Source: an uncultured Bacillus sp. (GTDB taxonomy: Bacteria > Bacillota > Bacilli > Bacillales > Cytobacillaceae). From it: DNA of 19,969 nt. The notes beneath the pieces were generated by a model. The model saw only the letters and a list, made by a program, of their open reading frames with translations, searched no databases and had not been told where the DNA came from. The stretch spans positions 1 to 19,969 of the forward strand of contig CALGSR010000400.1 in NCBI GenBank assembly GCA_937902115.1, in the 5' to 3' direction. The translations under genes were made by a program, and so were the position numbers. How positions within the stretch are numbered: position 1 is the stretch's first letter; each line of letters begins with the position of its first letter. This document shows, in pieces, positions 14,144-19,969 of the stretch.

Positions 14144-15169
14144 TTATTTTGCTGCTACGCCTTGTTTTTTAGCTAATTCTGCAGCTACGTCAATAATCAT
14201 GTCTTCTTGTCCGCCGACTACTTGACGTCTTGCTAATTCAACTAGAACGTCACGAGCATCAACACCAAATTGTGCAGCAGCACGTTTTGCGTGGTATGCG
14301 AATGTTGAGTATACACCTGCATATCCAAGTGTGATTGCTTCTCTAGTAATTGTTGGTGTTACAGGAAGAAGTGGTGCAACAACATCTTCTGCTAAGTCTT
14401 GAATTTTATATAAATCGATACCTGTTTTGATTCCCATACGCTCACAAACGGCTGCAAGAACTTCTGTTTGTGTATTACCAGCACCGGCACCAAAGCAGCG
14501 AACACTTCCGTCAATGCGAGTTGCACCAGCTTTAATCGCTGCAACAGAGTTAGCCATAGCCATAGATAAGTTATTGTGGCCGTGGAAACCAATTTCACAT
14601 TGAAGTTCTTGTCTTAATGCACCGATACGCTCAGTTACTTGTTCAGGAAGTAAATAACCTGCAGAGTCAGTCATGTATACGATATCTGCTCCGTAGCTTT
14701 CCATTAATTTAGCTTGCTCGATTAATTTTTCAACAGGAGCCATGTGTGACATCATTAGGAATCCAACTGCTTCCATTCCTAATTCTTTACCCATAGCGAT
14801 ATGTTGAGGAGCAACGTCTGCTTCAGTTACGTGTGTTGCAACACGAACCATTTTTGCTCCTACAGCTGCAGCTTCTTTCAGATCTTCAATTGTTCCGATA
14901 CCAGGCAGTAAAAGAACAGCAATTTTTGAATCACCGGCAACTTCTACTGCTGCTTCGATTAATTTTATATCGTCTACTTTAGATAGACCGTATTGTAAAG
15001 ATGATCCTGCTAAACCATCACCGTGTGTTACTTCGATATATGGAACACCAGCGTCAGCTAATCCTTTTGTTACATCTTGTACTTGTTCTACTGTATATTG
15101 GTGTCGAACAGCATGGCTTCCGTCACGTAATGCAACTTCTGTGATTTGAATATCTCTTTCGATTGTCAT
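14144..15169 (-). CDS. dmpG: 4-hydroxy-2-oxovalerate aldolase (DmpG/MhpE type)
   Basis: Mn2+-dependent aldolase that splits 4-hydroxy-2-oxopentanoate into pyruvate and acetaldehyde, the last-but-one step of meta-cleavage pathways. The TIM-barrel HMGL-like domain carries ALRDGSHA (13-20; Arg15, Asp16 and His19 in the expected catalytic/metal positions) and the metal motif FHGHNN (195-200). The C-terminal part has the DmpG communication domain (LLPVTPTITREAITLGYAGVY). Length 341 aa is normal. It lies 25 nt downstream of dmpF, and the two proteins normally form a complex that channels acetaldehyde. The ATG has an AAAGGGG ribosome site with 11-nt spacing. Codons lean to TTA, GTA, GTT, CGT and GGT, as in well-expressed Bacillus genes. 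Confidence 0.95.
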   Translation of the reverse strand: MTIERDIQITEVALRDGSHAVRHQYTVEQVQDVTKGLADAGVPYIEVTHGDGLAGSSLQYGLSKVDDIKLIEAAVEVAGDSKIAVLLLPGIGTIEDLKEAAAVGAKMVRVATHVTEADVAPQHIAMGKELGMEAVGFLMMSHMAPVEKLIEQAKLMESYGADIVYMTDSAGYLLPEQVTERIGALRQELQCEIGFHGHNNLSMAMANSVAAIKAGATRIDGSVRCFGAGAGNTQTEVLAAVCERMGIKTGIDLYKIQDLAEDVVAPLLPVTPTITREAITLGYAGVYSTFAYHAKRAAAQFGVDARDVLVELARRQVVGGQEDMIIDVAAELAKKQGVAAK

Positions 15170-15194
15170 GTTATTATTTTCCCCTTTCTTCAGC

Positions 15195-16079
15195 TCAAAC
15201 TGTTTCCTTTAATTCTTTTTTCGCAAACTCTTCAGCAATACGAACAGCTGCAGATGTCATGATATCTAGGTTACCGGAATACTCTGGTAAGTAGTCTCCA
15301 GCACCTTTAACTTCAATAAGAACAGTTACTTTATTGCCTTCAAAAATTGGTTCAGTACGTAAGTGGTAACCAGGAACGTAAGATTGAACTGTTTTTTCCA
15401 TTTCTTTAATCGATTCACGGATACCTTGTTCGTCCATTTTTCCTTCTTCAACAAGAGCATATACAGTATTACGCATCATGATTGGAGGTTCAGCAGGGTT
15501 TAAAATGATAATCGCTTTTCCTTTGTCAGCACCGCCAACTACTTCGACTGCTTTTGAAGTTGTTTCAGTAAATTCATCGATATTTGCACGTGTACCAGGG
15601 CCTGCAGATTTACTTGAGATCGTAGCAACGATTTCGCCATATACAACGTTAGATACGCGGTTAATAGCAGCAACCATTGGAATAGTAGCTTGTCCGCCGC
15701 AAGTAATCATATTGATATTGCTTTTATCTAAATGTTCATCAACGTTTACTGCTGGTGATACGTAAGGTCCAATTGCTGCTGGTGTTAAGTCAAGCATTTT
15801 AATGCCGCGTTCTTGACATAATTTGTCGTTGTAGATGTGTGCTTTTGCGCTTGTTGCATCAAACATAATGTCTGCTTCTAAGCCTTGTTCAAAGAAACCG
15901 TCGATTCCAGTGTCAACACCTGCATAACCTGCTTCTTTAGCACGGCGTAAACCATCTGAATTTGGGTCAATCCCGATTACTGCAGTTAATTCTAAAAATT
16001 CTGATCTTCCTAATTTGACCATAAGGTCTGTACCAATATTACCTGAGCCAATAATTGCTGCTTTTAATTTTTTAGCCAA
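15195..16079 (-). CDS. dmpF: Acetaldehyde dehydrogenase, acylating (DmpF/BphJ type)
   Basis: Converts acetaldehyde, NAD+ and CoA to acetyl-CoA. The N-terminal Rossmann motif is GSGNIGTDL (11-19). The catalytic cysteine is Cys127 in MITCGGQATIP. The SAGPGTRANIDEFTETTS stretch and the C-terminal PEYSGNLDIMTSAAV are typical of the family. Length is 294 aa, at the short end of the usual 295-315. The start is TTG 16079 with AGGAGGAG 7 nt upstream. It is 52 nt behind the iclR-type gene and 25 nt ahead of dmpG, so the three form one operon. No hydratase, decarboxylase or ring-cleavage gene follows, so the source of its hydroxy-oxoacid is outside the window. Confidence 0.95.
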   Translation of the reverse strand: MAKKLKAAIIGSGNIGTDLMVKLGRSEFLELTAVIGIDPNSDGLRRAKEAGYAGVDTGIDGFFEQGLEADIMFDATSAKAHIYNDKLCQERGIKMLDLTPAAIGPYVSPAVNVDEHLDKSNINMITCGGQATIPMVAAINRVSNVVYGEIVATISSKSAGPGTRANIDEFTETTSKAVEVVGGADKGKAIIILNPAEPPIMMRNTVYALVEEGKMDEQGIRESIKEMEKTVQSYVPGYHLRTEPIFEGNKVTVLIEVKGAGDYLPEYSGNLDIMTSAAVRIAEEFAKKELKETV

Positions 16080-16131
16080 AATAATTCTCCTCCTAAATAT
16101 AAGAAAGTGTTTTTTTATAGTGAATTGTGCC

Positions 16132-16914
16132 TCAGATGCTTAAATGAGGAACATTTTTGTACCCTAATGAACTTGATATCTTTGCCGCAGTCTCTTTTAC
16201 ACCTGCGATTACTACCGGAAGTCTCTCATCTGTCAGCCTCATTTTTGGTGAAGCACAACTTAATGAAGCGGATACATTTCCTTTGTGATTGAATATCGGT
16301 GCTCCAATACATGTAAGTCCTAACTCAATCTCTTCATCTTCAATCGAATAGCCATTTTCTCTTGTGATTCGAAGCTGCTTCTTGATTTCTTCTTTATCAG
16401 TGATCGTATTTTGCGTAAATGCCCGCAATGGAATCGTTGATAAAATCCTTTCAATCTCTTCCTCATCCTGATAAGCGAGAATTGCCTTTCCTACACCTGT
16501 GCAGTGTATTGGTGCTCTTCTTCCAACATGGGAATAAATCCTTAAAGTTTGCGGACCTTCTTCCTTTGCCACATATACTAATTCATCTTGCTGTCTGACA
16601 ACTAGATGGACTGTTTCTTTCAACTCATCTACTAATTCCTTAATAAATGGCTGGGCAATTTGGGCAATATCAAGTTGGTTTGCAATAAAGTGACCTAATT
16701 CAAACAATCTTAATCCTAACTTATACTTTAAATCGTCTGGGTTTTGCTGGAGGTACCCTCTGTGTTCCAAGGTTTTGATTAAACCATGTGCAGTGCTTTT
16801 TGATAAGCCTAATTTCTGGCTAATCTCTTTAACACTTAGTTCTGGCTCAGTGTCTAAGAACAATTCGAGGATATCGGCAGCTCTTTCGACTGACTGTATT
16901 AAGCGTTCTGCCAT
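16132..16914 (-). CDS. IclR-family transcriptional regulator
   Basis: A 260-aa IclR regulator. The N-terminal winged helix (about 6-60) includes ELSVKEISQKLGLSKSTAHG and TLEHRGYL. The effector domain (about 80-255) has GRRAPIHCTGVGKAILAY and LGLTCIGAPIFNHKGNV, the pocket regions that bind small aromatic or oxo acids in this family. I start at ATG 16914 because AGGAGG lies 6 nt upstream; an in-frame Met 8 codons earlier overlaps a palindrome and has no ribosome site. It is first in the operon with dmpF and dmpG and likely controls it. The perfect palindrome just ahead of its ribosome site suggests autoregulation. The effector could be a pathway intermediate, but this is inference. Confidence 0.93.
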   Translation of the reverse strand: MAERLIQSVERAADILELFLDTEPELSVKEISQKLGLSKSTAHGLIKTLEHRGYLQQNPDDLKYKLGLRLFELGHFIANQLDIAQIAQPFIKELVDELKETVHLVVRQQDELVYVAKEEGPQTLRIYSHVGRRAPIHCTGVGKAILAYQDEEEIERILSTIPLRAFTQNTITDKEEIKKQLRITRENGYSIEDEEIELGLTCIGAPIFNHKGNVSASLSCASPKMRLTDERLPVVIAGVKETAAKISSSLGYKNVPHLSI

Positions 16915-16928
16915 GGTTAGCCTCCTGT

Positions 16929-16947
16929 CATTCGGCATTGCCGAATG
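16929..16947. promoter_or_regulatory. Perfect 9-bp inverted repeat, candidate IclR operator
   Basis: CATTCGGCA and TGCCGAATG flank a single central base (16938). The site lies between the predicted transcription start (about 16966) and the ribosome site of the iclR-type gene. IclR-family proteins bind palindromes of about this size. As RNA it could also fold into a 7-bp hairpin 2 nt from AGGAGG, so translational control is an alternative. Confidence 0.65.
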
Positions 16948-16972
16948 GCGTTCGTAATTTCCTTACACTCTT

Positions 16973-17001
16973 ATGATAATCCCAGACCTTTATATTGTCA
17001 A
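16973..17001 (-). promoter_or_regulatory. Strong sigma-A promoter of the iclR-dmpFG operon
   Basis: On the minus strand a consensus TTGACA (17001-16996), a 17-bp spacer and TATCAT (16978-16973). Transcription should start near 16966. Confidence 0.88.
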
Positions 17002-17042
17002 CAACTTTTCACAAATAATTAAATAAATTATCAACGACTTTT
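16994..17042. repeat. Direct repeat pair overlapping the operon's -35 box
   Basis: ATTGTCAACAACTTTT (16994-17009) and ATTATCAACGACTTTT (17027-17042) match at 14 of 16 positions and start 33 bp apart, about three helical turns. The first copy covers the -35 box. This spacing would place a bound protein on the same DNA face. Confidence 0.5.
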
Positions 17043-17100
17043 ATCACAGCGTTCTTTATTTTCTACAATCGGTTAAAATGAAGCTAAGAGAAAAAACAGG

Positions 17101-17148
17101 AAAAAGGATGGAGCGTCCCCCAACCATTGAAGCCGCTCCATCCTTTTT
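17101..17148 (-). terminator. Terminator after the HesB-like gene
   Basis: A perfect 15-bp stem (AAAAAGGATGGAGCG at 17101-17115, CGCTCCATCCTTTTT at 17134-17148) has T-runs on both strands. It lies 54 nt after the stop of the minus-strand HesB-like gene and upstream of the iclR promoter. Confidence 0.92.
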
Positions 17149-17202
17149 ATATAAGTTGTACGAATAATTGCCCATAGGGGTATTTTTGTATATAAAAAAT
17201 TA

Positions 17203-17508
17203 TTATTTAACAGCTGTAATCATGAAATTCGCCAGCCAAATTTCATTGCCATAAGCAGAAGGTTTATAGTCAACAAGGATATTATTTGTATGTTTTAACA
17301 TTAAATTATCATATATAAACGTAATACCATCCTTTTCTAAAGTATTTTCGCCTTCCTTTTGTTCCACAGGTGCAAGAGAATAACTCGCTGTTCCACCGCC
17401 GCCACATCCGACTCCTGCTAAATAAACATAAATTGATTGTTTCCCTTCATCTTTTGCCAATAAATTTTTTATTGTTTCTAATGCCGTTTCTGTTACAGTA
17501 ATATTCAT
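17203..17508 (-). CDS. HesB/IscA-fold (Fe-S biosynthesis domain) small protein
   Basis: A 101-aa protein with the N-terminal pattern of the HesB/IscA fold (MNITVTETALETIKNLL), then IYVYLAGVGCGGGGTASYSLAP and GITFIYDNLM. Canonical A-type carriers have one internal Cys and a C-terminal CGCG pair. Here the only cysteine is Cys35 in GVGCGGGG, and the C-terminus (YGNEIWLANFMITAVK) has none. It therefore fits the divergent group seen in Bacillus (YneR/YqkB-like) rather than a classic iron-sulfur carrier, and cluster binding is doubtful. I use ATG 17508 with GGAGG 7 nt upstream; the frame extends 20 codons further without a ribosome site. It is probably a single-gene unit, with TATAAT about 75 nt upstream and its own terminator. 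Confidence 0.75.
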   Translation of the reverse strand: MNITVTETALETIKNLLAKDEGKQSIYVYLAGVGCGGGGTASYSLAPVEQKEGENTLEKDGITFIYDNLMLKHTNNILVDYKPSAYGNEIWLANFMITAVK

Positions 17509-17583
17509 AATAAATCCTCCATTTGTATTTGCGGCGGCTGACACGTTTTGCTTTACAGTCAGGCACATCCTTAATTTACAACT

Positions 17584-17589
17584 ATTATA
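17584..17589 (-). promoter_or_regulatory. -10 box of the HesB-like gene
   Basis: A consensus TATAAT on the minus strand, 75 nt before the ATG at 17508. The -35 region is poor. The predicted start is near 17577. Confidence 0.45.
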
Positions 17590-17669
17590 CAGCGACTTTT
17601 AAAAAAAGATAGATTATTTGCTCAAAGTTTTTACAAAATACTGTTTTCCCTTATTTACTATATTTTCAT

Positions 17670-17711
17670 TTGTTTAATCAGACTGAATGGTTAAACAGCC
17701 TGATTAAACAA
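17670..17711. repeat. 12-bp inverted repeat downstream of the aminotransferase gene
   Basis: TTGTTTAATCAG (17670-17681) and CTGATTAAACAA (17700-17711) are perfect inverted copies around an 18-nt loop. The loop itself contains GGTTAAACAG, related to the left arm. It lies 22 nt after the aminotransferase stop. There is no T-run after the arm on the minus strand, so it is not a classic terminator; it may stabilise a 3' end or bind protein. Confidence 0.5.
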
Positions 17712-17732
17712 TATAATGAGACTTTCCTTACT

Positions 17733-18905
17733 CTAATTATGTGCTAATAGAAATTTCCCTATTCGTTCTGCGGCAACTGTCAGCCTTTCAGCCGTCTGCA
17801 CAAGGGCAATGCGAACATAGCCTTCTCCTTGTTTACCAAAAGCATCGCCCGGCACTACAGCAACGCCTGCTTTTTCAATAAGGGCAAAAGCAAATTCTCG
17901 AGAAGACCAGCCTTCAGGAATTTTGGCCCAAACAAACATGGTTGCCGGTGATTTTGGAACATGCCAGCCTGCATCCGCCAATCCGGTAATCAGCGCATCC
18001 CTGCGTTTTTCATATTCAACCACTTGCTCATCCAGAACTTGATAATCAGATGTCAGCGCGATCTCAGCTGCCTTTTGAATGGGATAAAACACCCCATAAT
18101 CAATATGTGATTTAAGCGCCGCCAAAATGTTAACGGCCTCTTTGTTTCCTACTACATACCCGATCCGACAGCCGGCCATATTAAAGGTTTTAGATAATGA
18201 ATTGAATTCAATTCCTACTTCTTTCGCCCCCGGAATGGACATAAAGCTTATTTTCGGATGCTGATCAAAAATCAGCTCAGAATAAGCGAAATCGTGAACG
18301 ACTAAAATATTATGTTTTCCGGCAAACACTACTACTTTTTCAAAAAATGCTTTATCAGCTAATGCCGTGACCGGGTTTCCCGGGTAACTGATAATCATCA
18401 TCTTCGTTTTCTTCAGTACTTCTGCAGGGATTTCATCCAACTGCGGTAAATAACGATTTTCCTCCAGTAAAGGCATCGGATAAACCTTACCTCCTGCTAA
18501 CGTAACACTAGCCTCATAAATAGGATATCCCGGGTCAGGCACGAGGACATATTCGCCTTGATCAACCATTGCCATAGCCAAATGGGACAACCCGTCCTGT
18601 GATCCCATCAACTGTAATACTTCTTCAGCAGGATCAATCTCCACTTGATAACGCTGTTGATAGAAATAGGACACCGCCTGATTAAACTCTGGAATTCCCG
18701 TTAATGTATAGCCATATTTTGATGAATCCTCGCAATACTCCACAAGTGAATCGACGACCAAATCGGGCGGAGGGAGATTCGGACTACCGACACTTAGATC
18801 GATAACATCCATTCCTTTTTTGCTGACTTCTTGTTTTTTATTCGCCATTTCTGTAAAAATTCCAGTCGTTAGTTTTCCCATTATTTGAGATGGAACGATT
18901 TTCAT
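17733..18905 (-). CDS. PLP aminotransferase, class I/II (LL-DAP aminotransferase type)
   Basis: Fold-type I PLP aminotransferase of 390 aa. Visible landmarks are SVGSPNLPPPDLV (38-50), YGYTLTGIPEF (64-74), the SYPGNPVTA cofactor-binding segment (173-181), Asp205 in VVHDFAYSEL, and the Schiff-base Lys239 in NSLSKTFNMAGCRIGY. The pattern resembles proteins often labelled LL-diaminopimelate aminotransferase in Bacillaceae, but B. subtilis makes DAP by the acetylated route, so the substrate is open and could be another amino acid. I use ATG 18905, preceded by AAGGAGG with 8-nt spacing; the frame extends 16 codons upstream without a ribosome site. It is transcribed divergently from the pirin gene. 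Confidence 0.82.
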   Translation of the reverse strand: MKIVPSQIMGKLTTGIFTEMANKKQEVSKKGMDVIDLSVGSPNLPPPDLVVDSLVEYCEDSSKYGYTLTGIPEFNQAVSYFYQQRYQVEIDPAEEVLQLMGSQDGLSHLAMAMVDQGEYVLVPDPGYPIYEASVTLAGGKVYPMPLLEENRYLPQLDEIPAEVLKKTKMMIISYPGNPVTALADKAFFEKVVVFAGKHNILVVHDFAYSELIFDQHPKISFMSIPGAKEVGIEFNSLSKTFNMAGCRIGYVVGNKEAVNILAALKSHIDYGVFYPIQKAAEIALTSDYQVLDEQVVEYEKRRDALITGLADAGWHVPKSPATMFVWAKIPEGWSSREFAFALIEKAGVAVVPGDAFGKQGEGYVRIALVQTAERLTVAAERIGKFLLAHN

Positions 18906-19035
18906 TGTTGAAACCTCCTTGAAGAAAAACTTCTCTATGTTTATTTTGATCATATATAAAGCAATAAGTACTCAATATAAATGTACCATACTTCTTTTTT
19001 CGCTGATGTTTATTTTTAAATGATAGTTATTTTAA

Positions 19036-19065
19036 TTGACAAACAGCTAGGAATGATCGTACAAT
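19036..19065 (+). promoter_or_regulatory. Sigma-A promoter of the pirin gene
   Basis: TTGACA (19036-19041), an 18-bp spacer and TACAAT (19060-19065). The predicted start is near 19072, inside a palindrome. Confidence 0.78.
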
Positions 19066-19068
19066 TAC

Positions 19069-19080
19069 ACTTAATTAAGT
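19069..19080. promoter_or_regulatory. 12-bp palindrome at the pirin transcription start
   Basis: ACTTAATTAAGT is a perfect palindrome covering the predicted +1. It is a plausible repressor operator, but it is AT-rich and short, so chance is possible. Confidence 0.4.
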
Positions 19081-19162
19081 TATCTTTAATTCAAAGCGTT
19101 ATTCAATAGGAATGAAATTCAACATATATGAAAAAATGAAAAATGATAAAGGGGCTGACAAT

Positions 19163-19864
19163 ATGTTAAGAAAAGTAGATCATAACAAAATGGGAAATAG
19201 TAATTTAGGCTGGTTAAGGAGTTTGTTTCATTTCTCATTTGCCGAGTACTATAACCCGGAAAACATTAATTTTGGGGTATTACGAGTCATTAACGATGAC
19301 TTAATTGCAGCAAAAACCGGGTTTGATACACACCCGCACCGTGATATGGAGATTATTTCATATGTGGTTGAAGGGGATCTGACTCATGGTGACAGTATGG
19401 GGAACCAGGAGACCGTTAGTCGTGGACATGTTCAATACATGAGTGCCGGAACAGGTATCCTCCACAGTGAGAAGAATCATGGGGATGAGACGTTAAGACT
19501 CTTGCAAATCTGGATTTTCCCTGACCAAAGAGGTTACACACCGAATTACGGCGATTTCCGCTTTAATTGGGAGGATAGACACAACAAGTGGCTTCACATG
19601 GTATCCGGCAAAGACGGGGATGCTACCGTAAAAGTTAATCAGGATGTCAATTTCTATTCATTATTACTGGATCAGGGTAAAGAAATAAGCTTCCCTGTTG
19701 CAAGCGGACGCCAAGCTTATTTAGTTCAGATCGAAGGAACATCTGACATTAATGAGATCAATCTAGAAGCTCGTGATGGTCTTGAAATTATTGAGGAAGA
19801 TATTCAAATTAAAGCGAAGGAAACTGCTCATTTCCTAGTCATCGAAATGGCAAAGGAAGACTAA
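19163..19864 (+). CDS. Pirin-family bicupin (YhhW/quercetinase-like)
   Basis: A 233-aa pirin-family protein with two cupin domains. The N-terminal cupin carries the metal site: TGFDTHPHRDMEIISYVVEG supplies two His, and GILHSEKN supplies the third His and the Glu, as in E. coli YhhW, which has quercetin 2,3-dioxygenase activity. The C-terminal cupin (about 145-230) looks degenerate and metal-free. Family members are often induced by quinones or electrophiles, but the native substrate here is unknown. I start at ATG 19163 because AAAGGGG lies 8 nt upstream; the frame is open 17 codons earlier without a ribosome site. A sigma-A promoter with a palindrome at +1 lies about 100 nt upstream, and a large terminator follows. 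Confidence 0.9.
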   Translation: MLRKVDHNKMGNSNLGWLRSLFHFSFAEYYNPENINFGVLRVINDDLIAAKTGFDTHPHRDMEIISYVVEGDLTHGDSMGNQETVSRGHVQYMSAGTGILHSEKNHGDETLRLLQIWIFPDQRGYTPNYGDFRFNWEDRHNKWLHMVSGKDGDATVKVNQDVNFYSLLLDQGKEISFPVASGRQAYLVQIEGTSDINEINLEARDGLEIIEEDIQIKAKETAHFLVIEMAKED

Positions 19865-19876
19865 ACTGATAATAGC

Positions 19877-19945
19877 AGAAGTCACAGCATGAGAATCAAT
19901 CTGCAACCTAGTTGATTTCTCTTCGAAGCTGTGGCTTCTTTTTTT
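19877..19945 (+). terminator. Terminator after the pirin gene
   Basis: AGAAGTCACAGC (19877-19888) pairs with GCTGTGGCTTCT (19928-19939) with one G-U pair, followed by seven T. An inner stem formed by GAGAATCAA and TTGATTTCTC extends the hairpin. The remaining bases to 19969 hold no gene. Confidence 0.85.
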
Positions 19946-19969
19946 ACAAAGGCTGTTTTTGTAAAGCTT

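Noticed and set aside
1..19969. CRISPR array, tRNA or rRNA genes, insertion sequence with transposase, prophage.
   Set aside because: No regularly spaced repeats, cloverleaf-like sequence, transposase or integrase reading frame was seen on either strand.

Overview
The window looks like chromosomal DNA from a low-GC Gram-positive of the Bacillaceae (Bacillus or Neobacillus type). The evidence is AGGAGG-type ribosome sites, TTG and GTG starts, sigma-A promoters, strong rho-independent terminators, an S-box (SAM-I) riboswitch, and proteins resembling B. subtilis DctB, DctP and YclM. Products are inferred by reading translations and motifs; no database search was run. Several starts were moved downstream to the start codon that has a proper Shine-Dalgarno (SD) site.

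Layout. (1) 49-4070, plus strand: a TRAP-type binding protein (DctB-like), a DctP-like dicarboxylate:cation symporter with a cre-like site in its leader, and an MdtG-like MFS efflux pump, each followed by a terminator. (2) 4120-6919, minus strand: aspartokinase III (yclM), then a SAM-I riboswitch with its own terminator, then a homoserine dehydrogenase without an ACT domain. This pair makes aspartate-family precursors, and the second gene is controlled by SAM. (3) 7152-10856, minus strand: a large TPR plus degenerate dynamin-like GTPase protein, then an M19 dipeptidase, probably one operon. (4) 10857-11447: an intergenic stretch of about 590 bp with an imperfect palindromic repeat element and the promoter of glnS. 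(5) 11448-13112, plus strand: glutaminyl-tRNA synthetase, not typical of Bacilli, which usually use GatCAB. (6) 13160-13790, minus strand: a DUF454/YbaN membrane protein that may start at ATT, and a small excisionase-type HTH protein.

(7) 13863-17001, minus strand: an iclR-dmpF-dmpG unit (IclR regulator, acylating acetaldehyde dehydrogenase, 4-hydroxy-2-oxovalerate aldolase) behind a near-consensus promoter, with a perfect 9-bp inverted repeat in the leader. Its 3' region carries two tandem units of about 86 nt, each with a hairpin whose stem differs but whose loop is conserved. (8) 17203-18905, minus strand: a small HesB/IscA-fold protein and a class I/II aminotransferase of the LL-DAP aminotransferase type. 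(9) 19163-19864, plus strand: a pirin-family protein transcribed divergently from the aminotransferase.

Most of the window is ordinary metabolism. The parts most worth a second look are the intercistronic SAM riboswitch, the twin hairpin units downstream of dmpG, the pseudo-GTPase protein, the possible ATT start, the iclR operator, and the isolated dmpFG pair.
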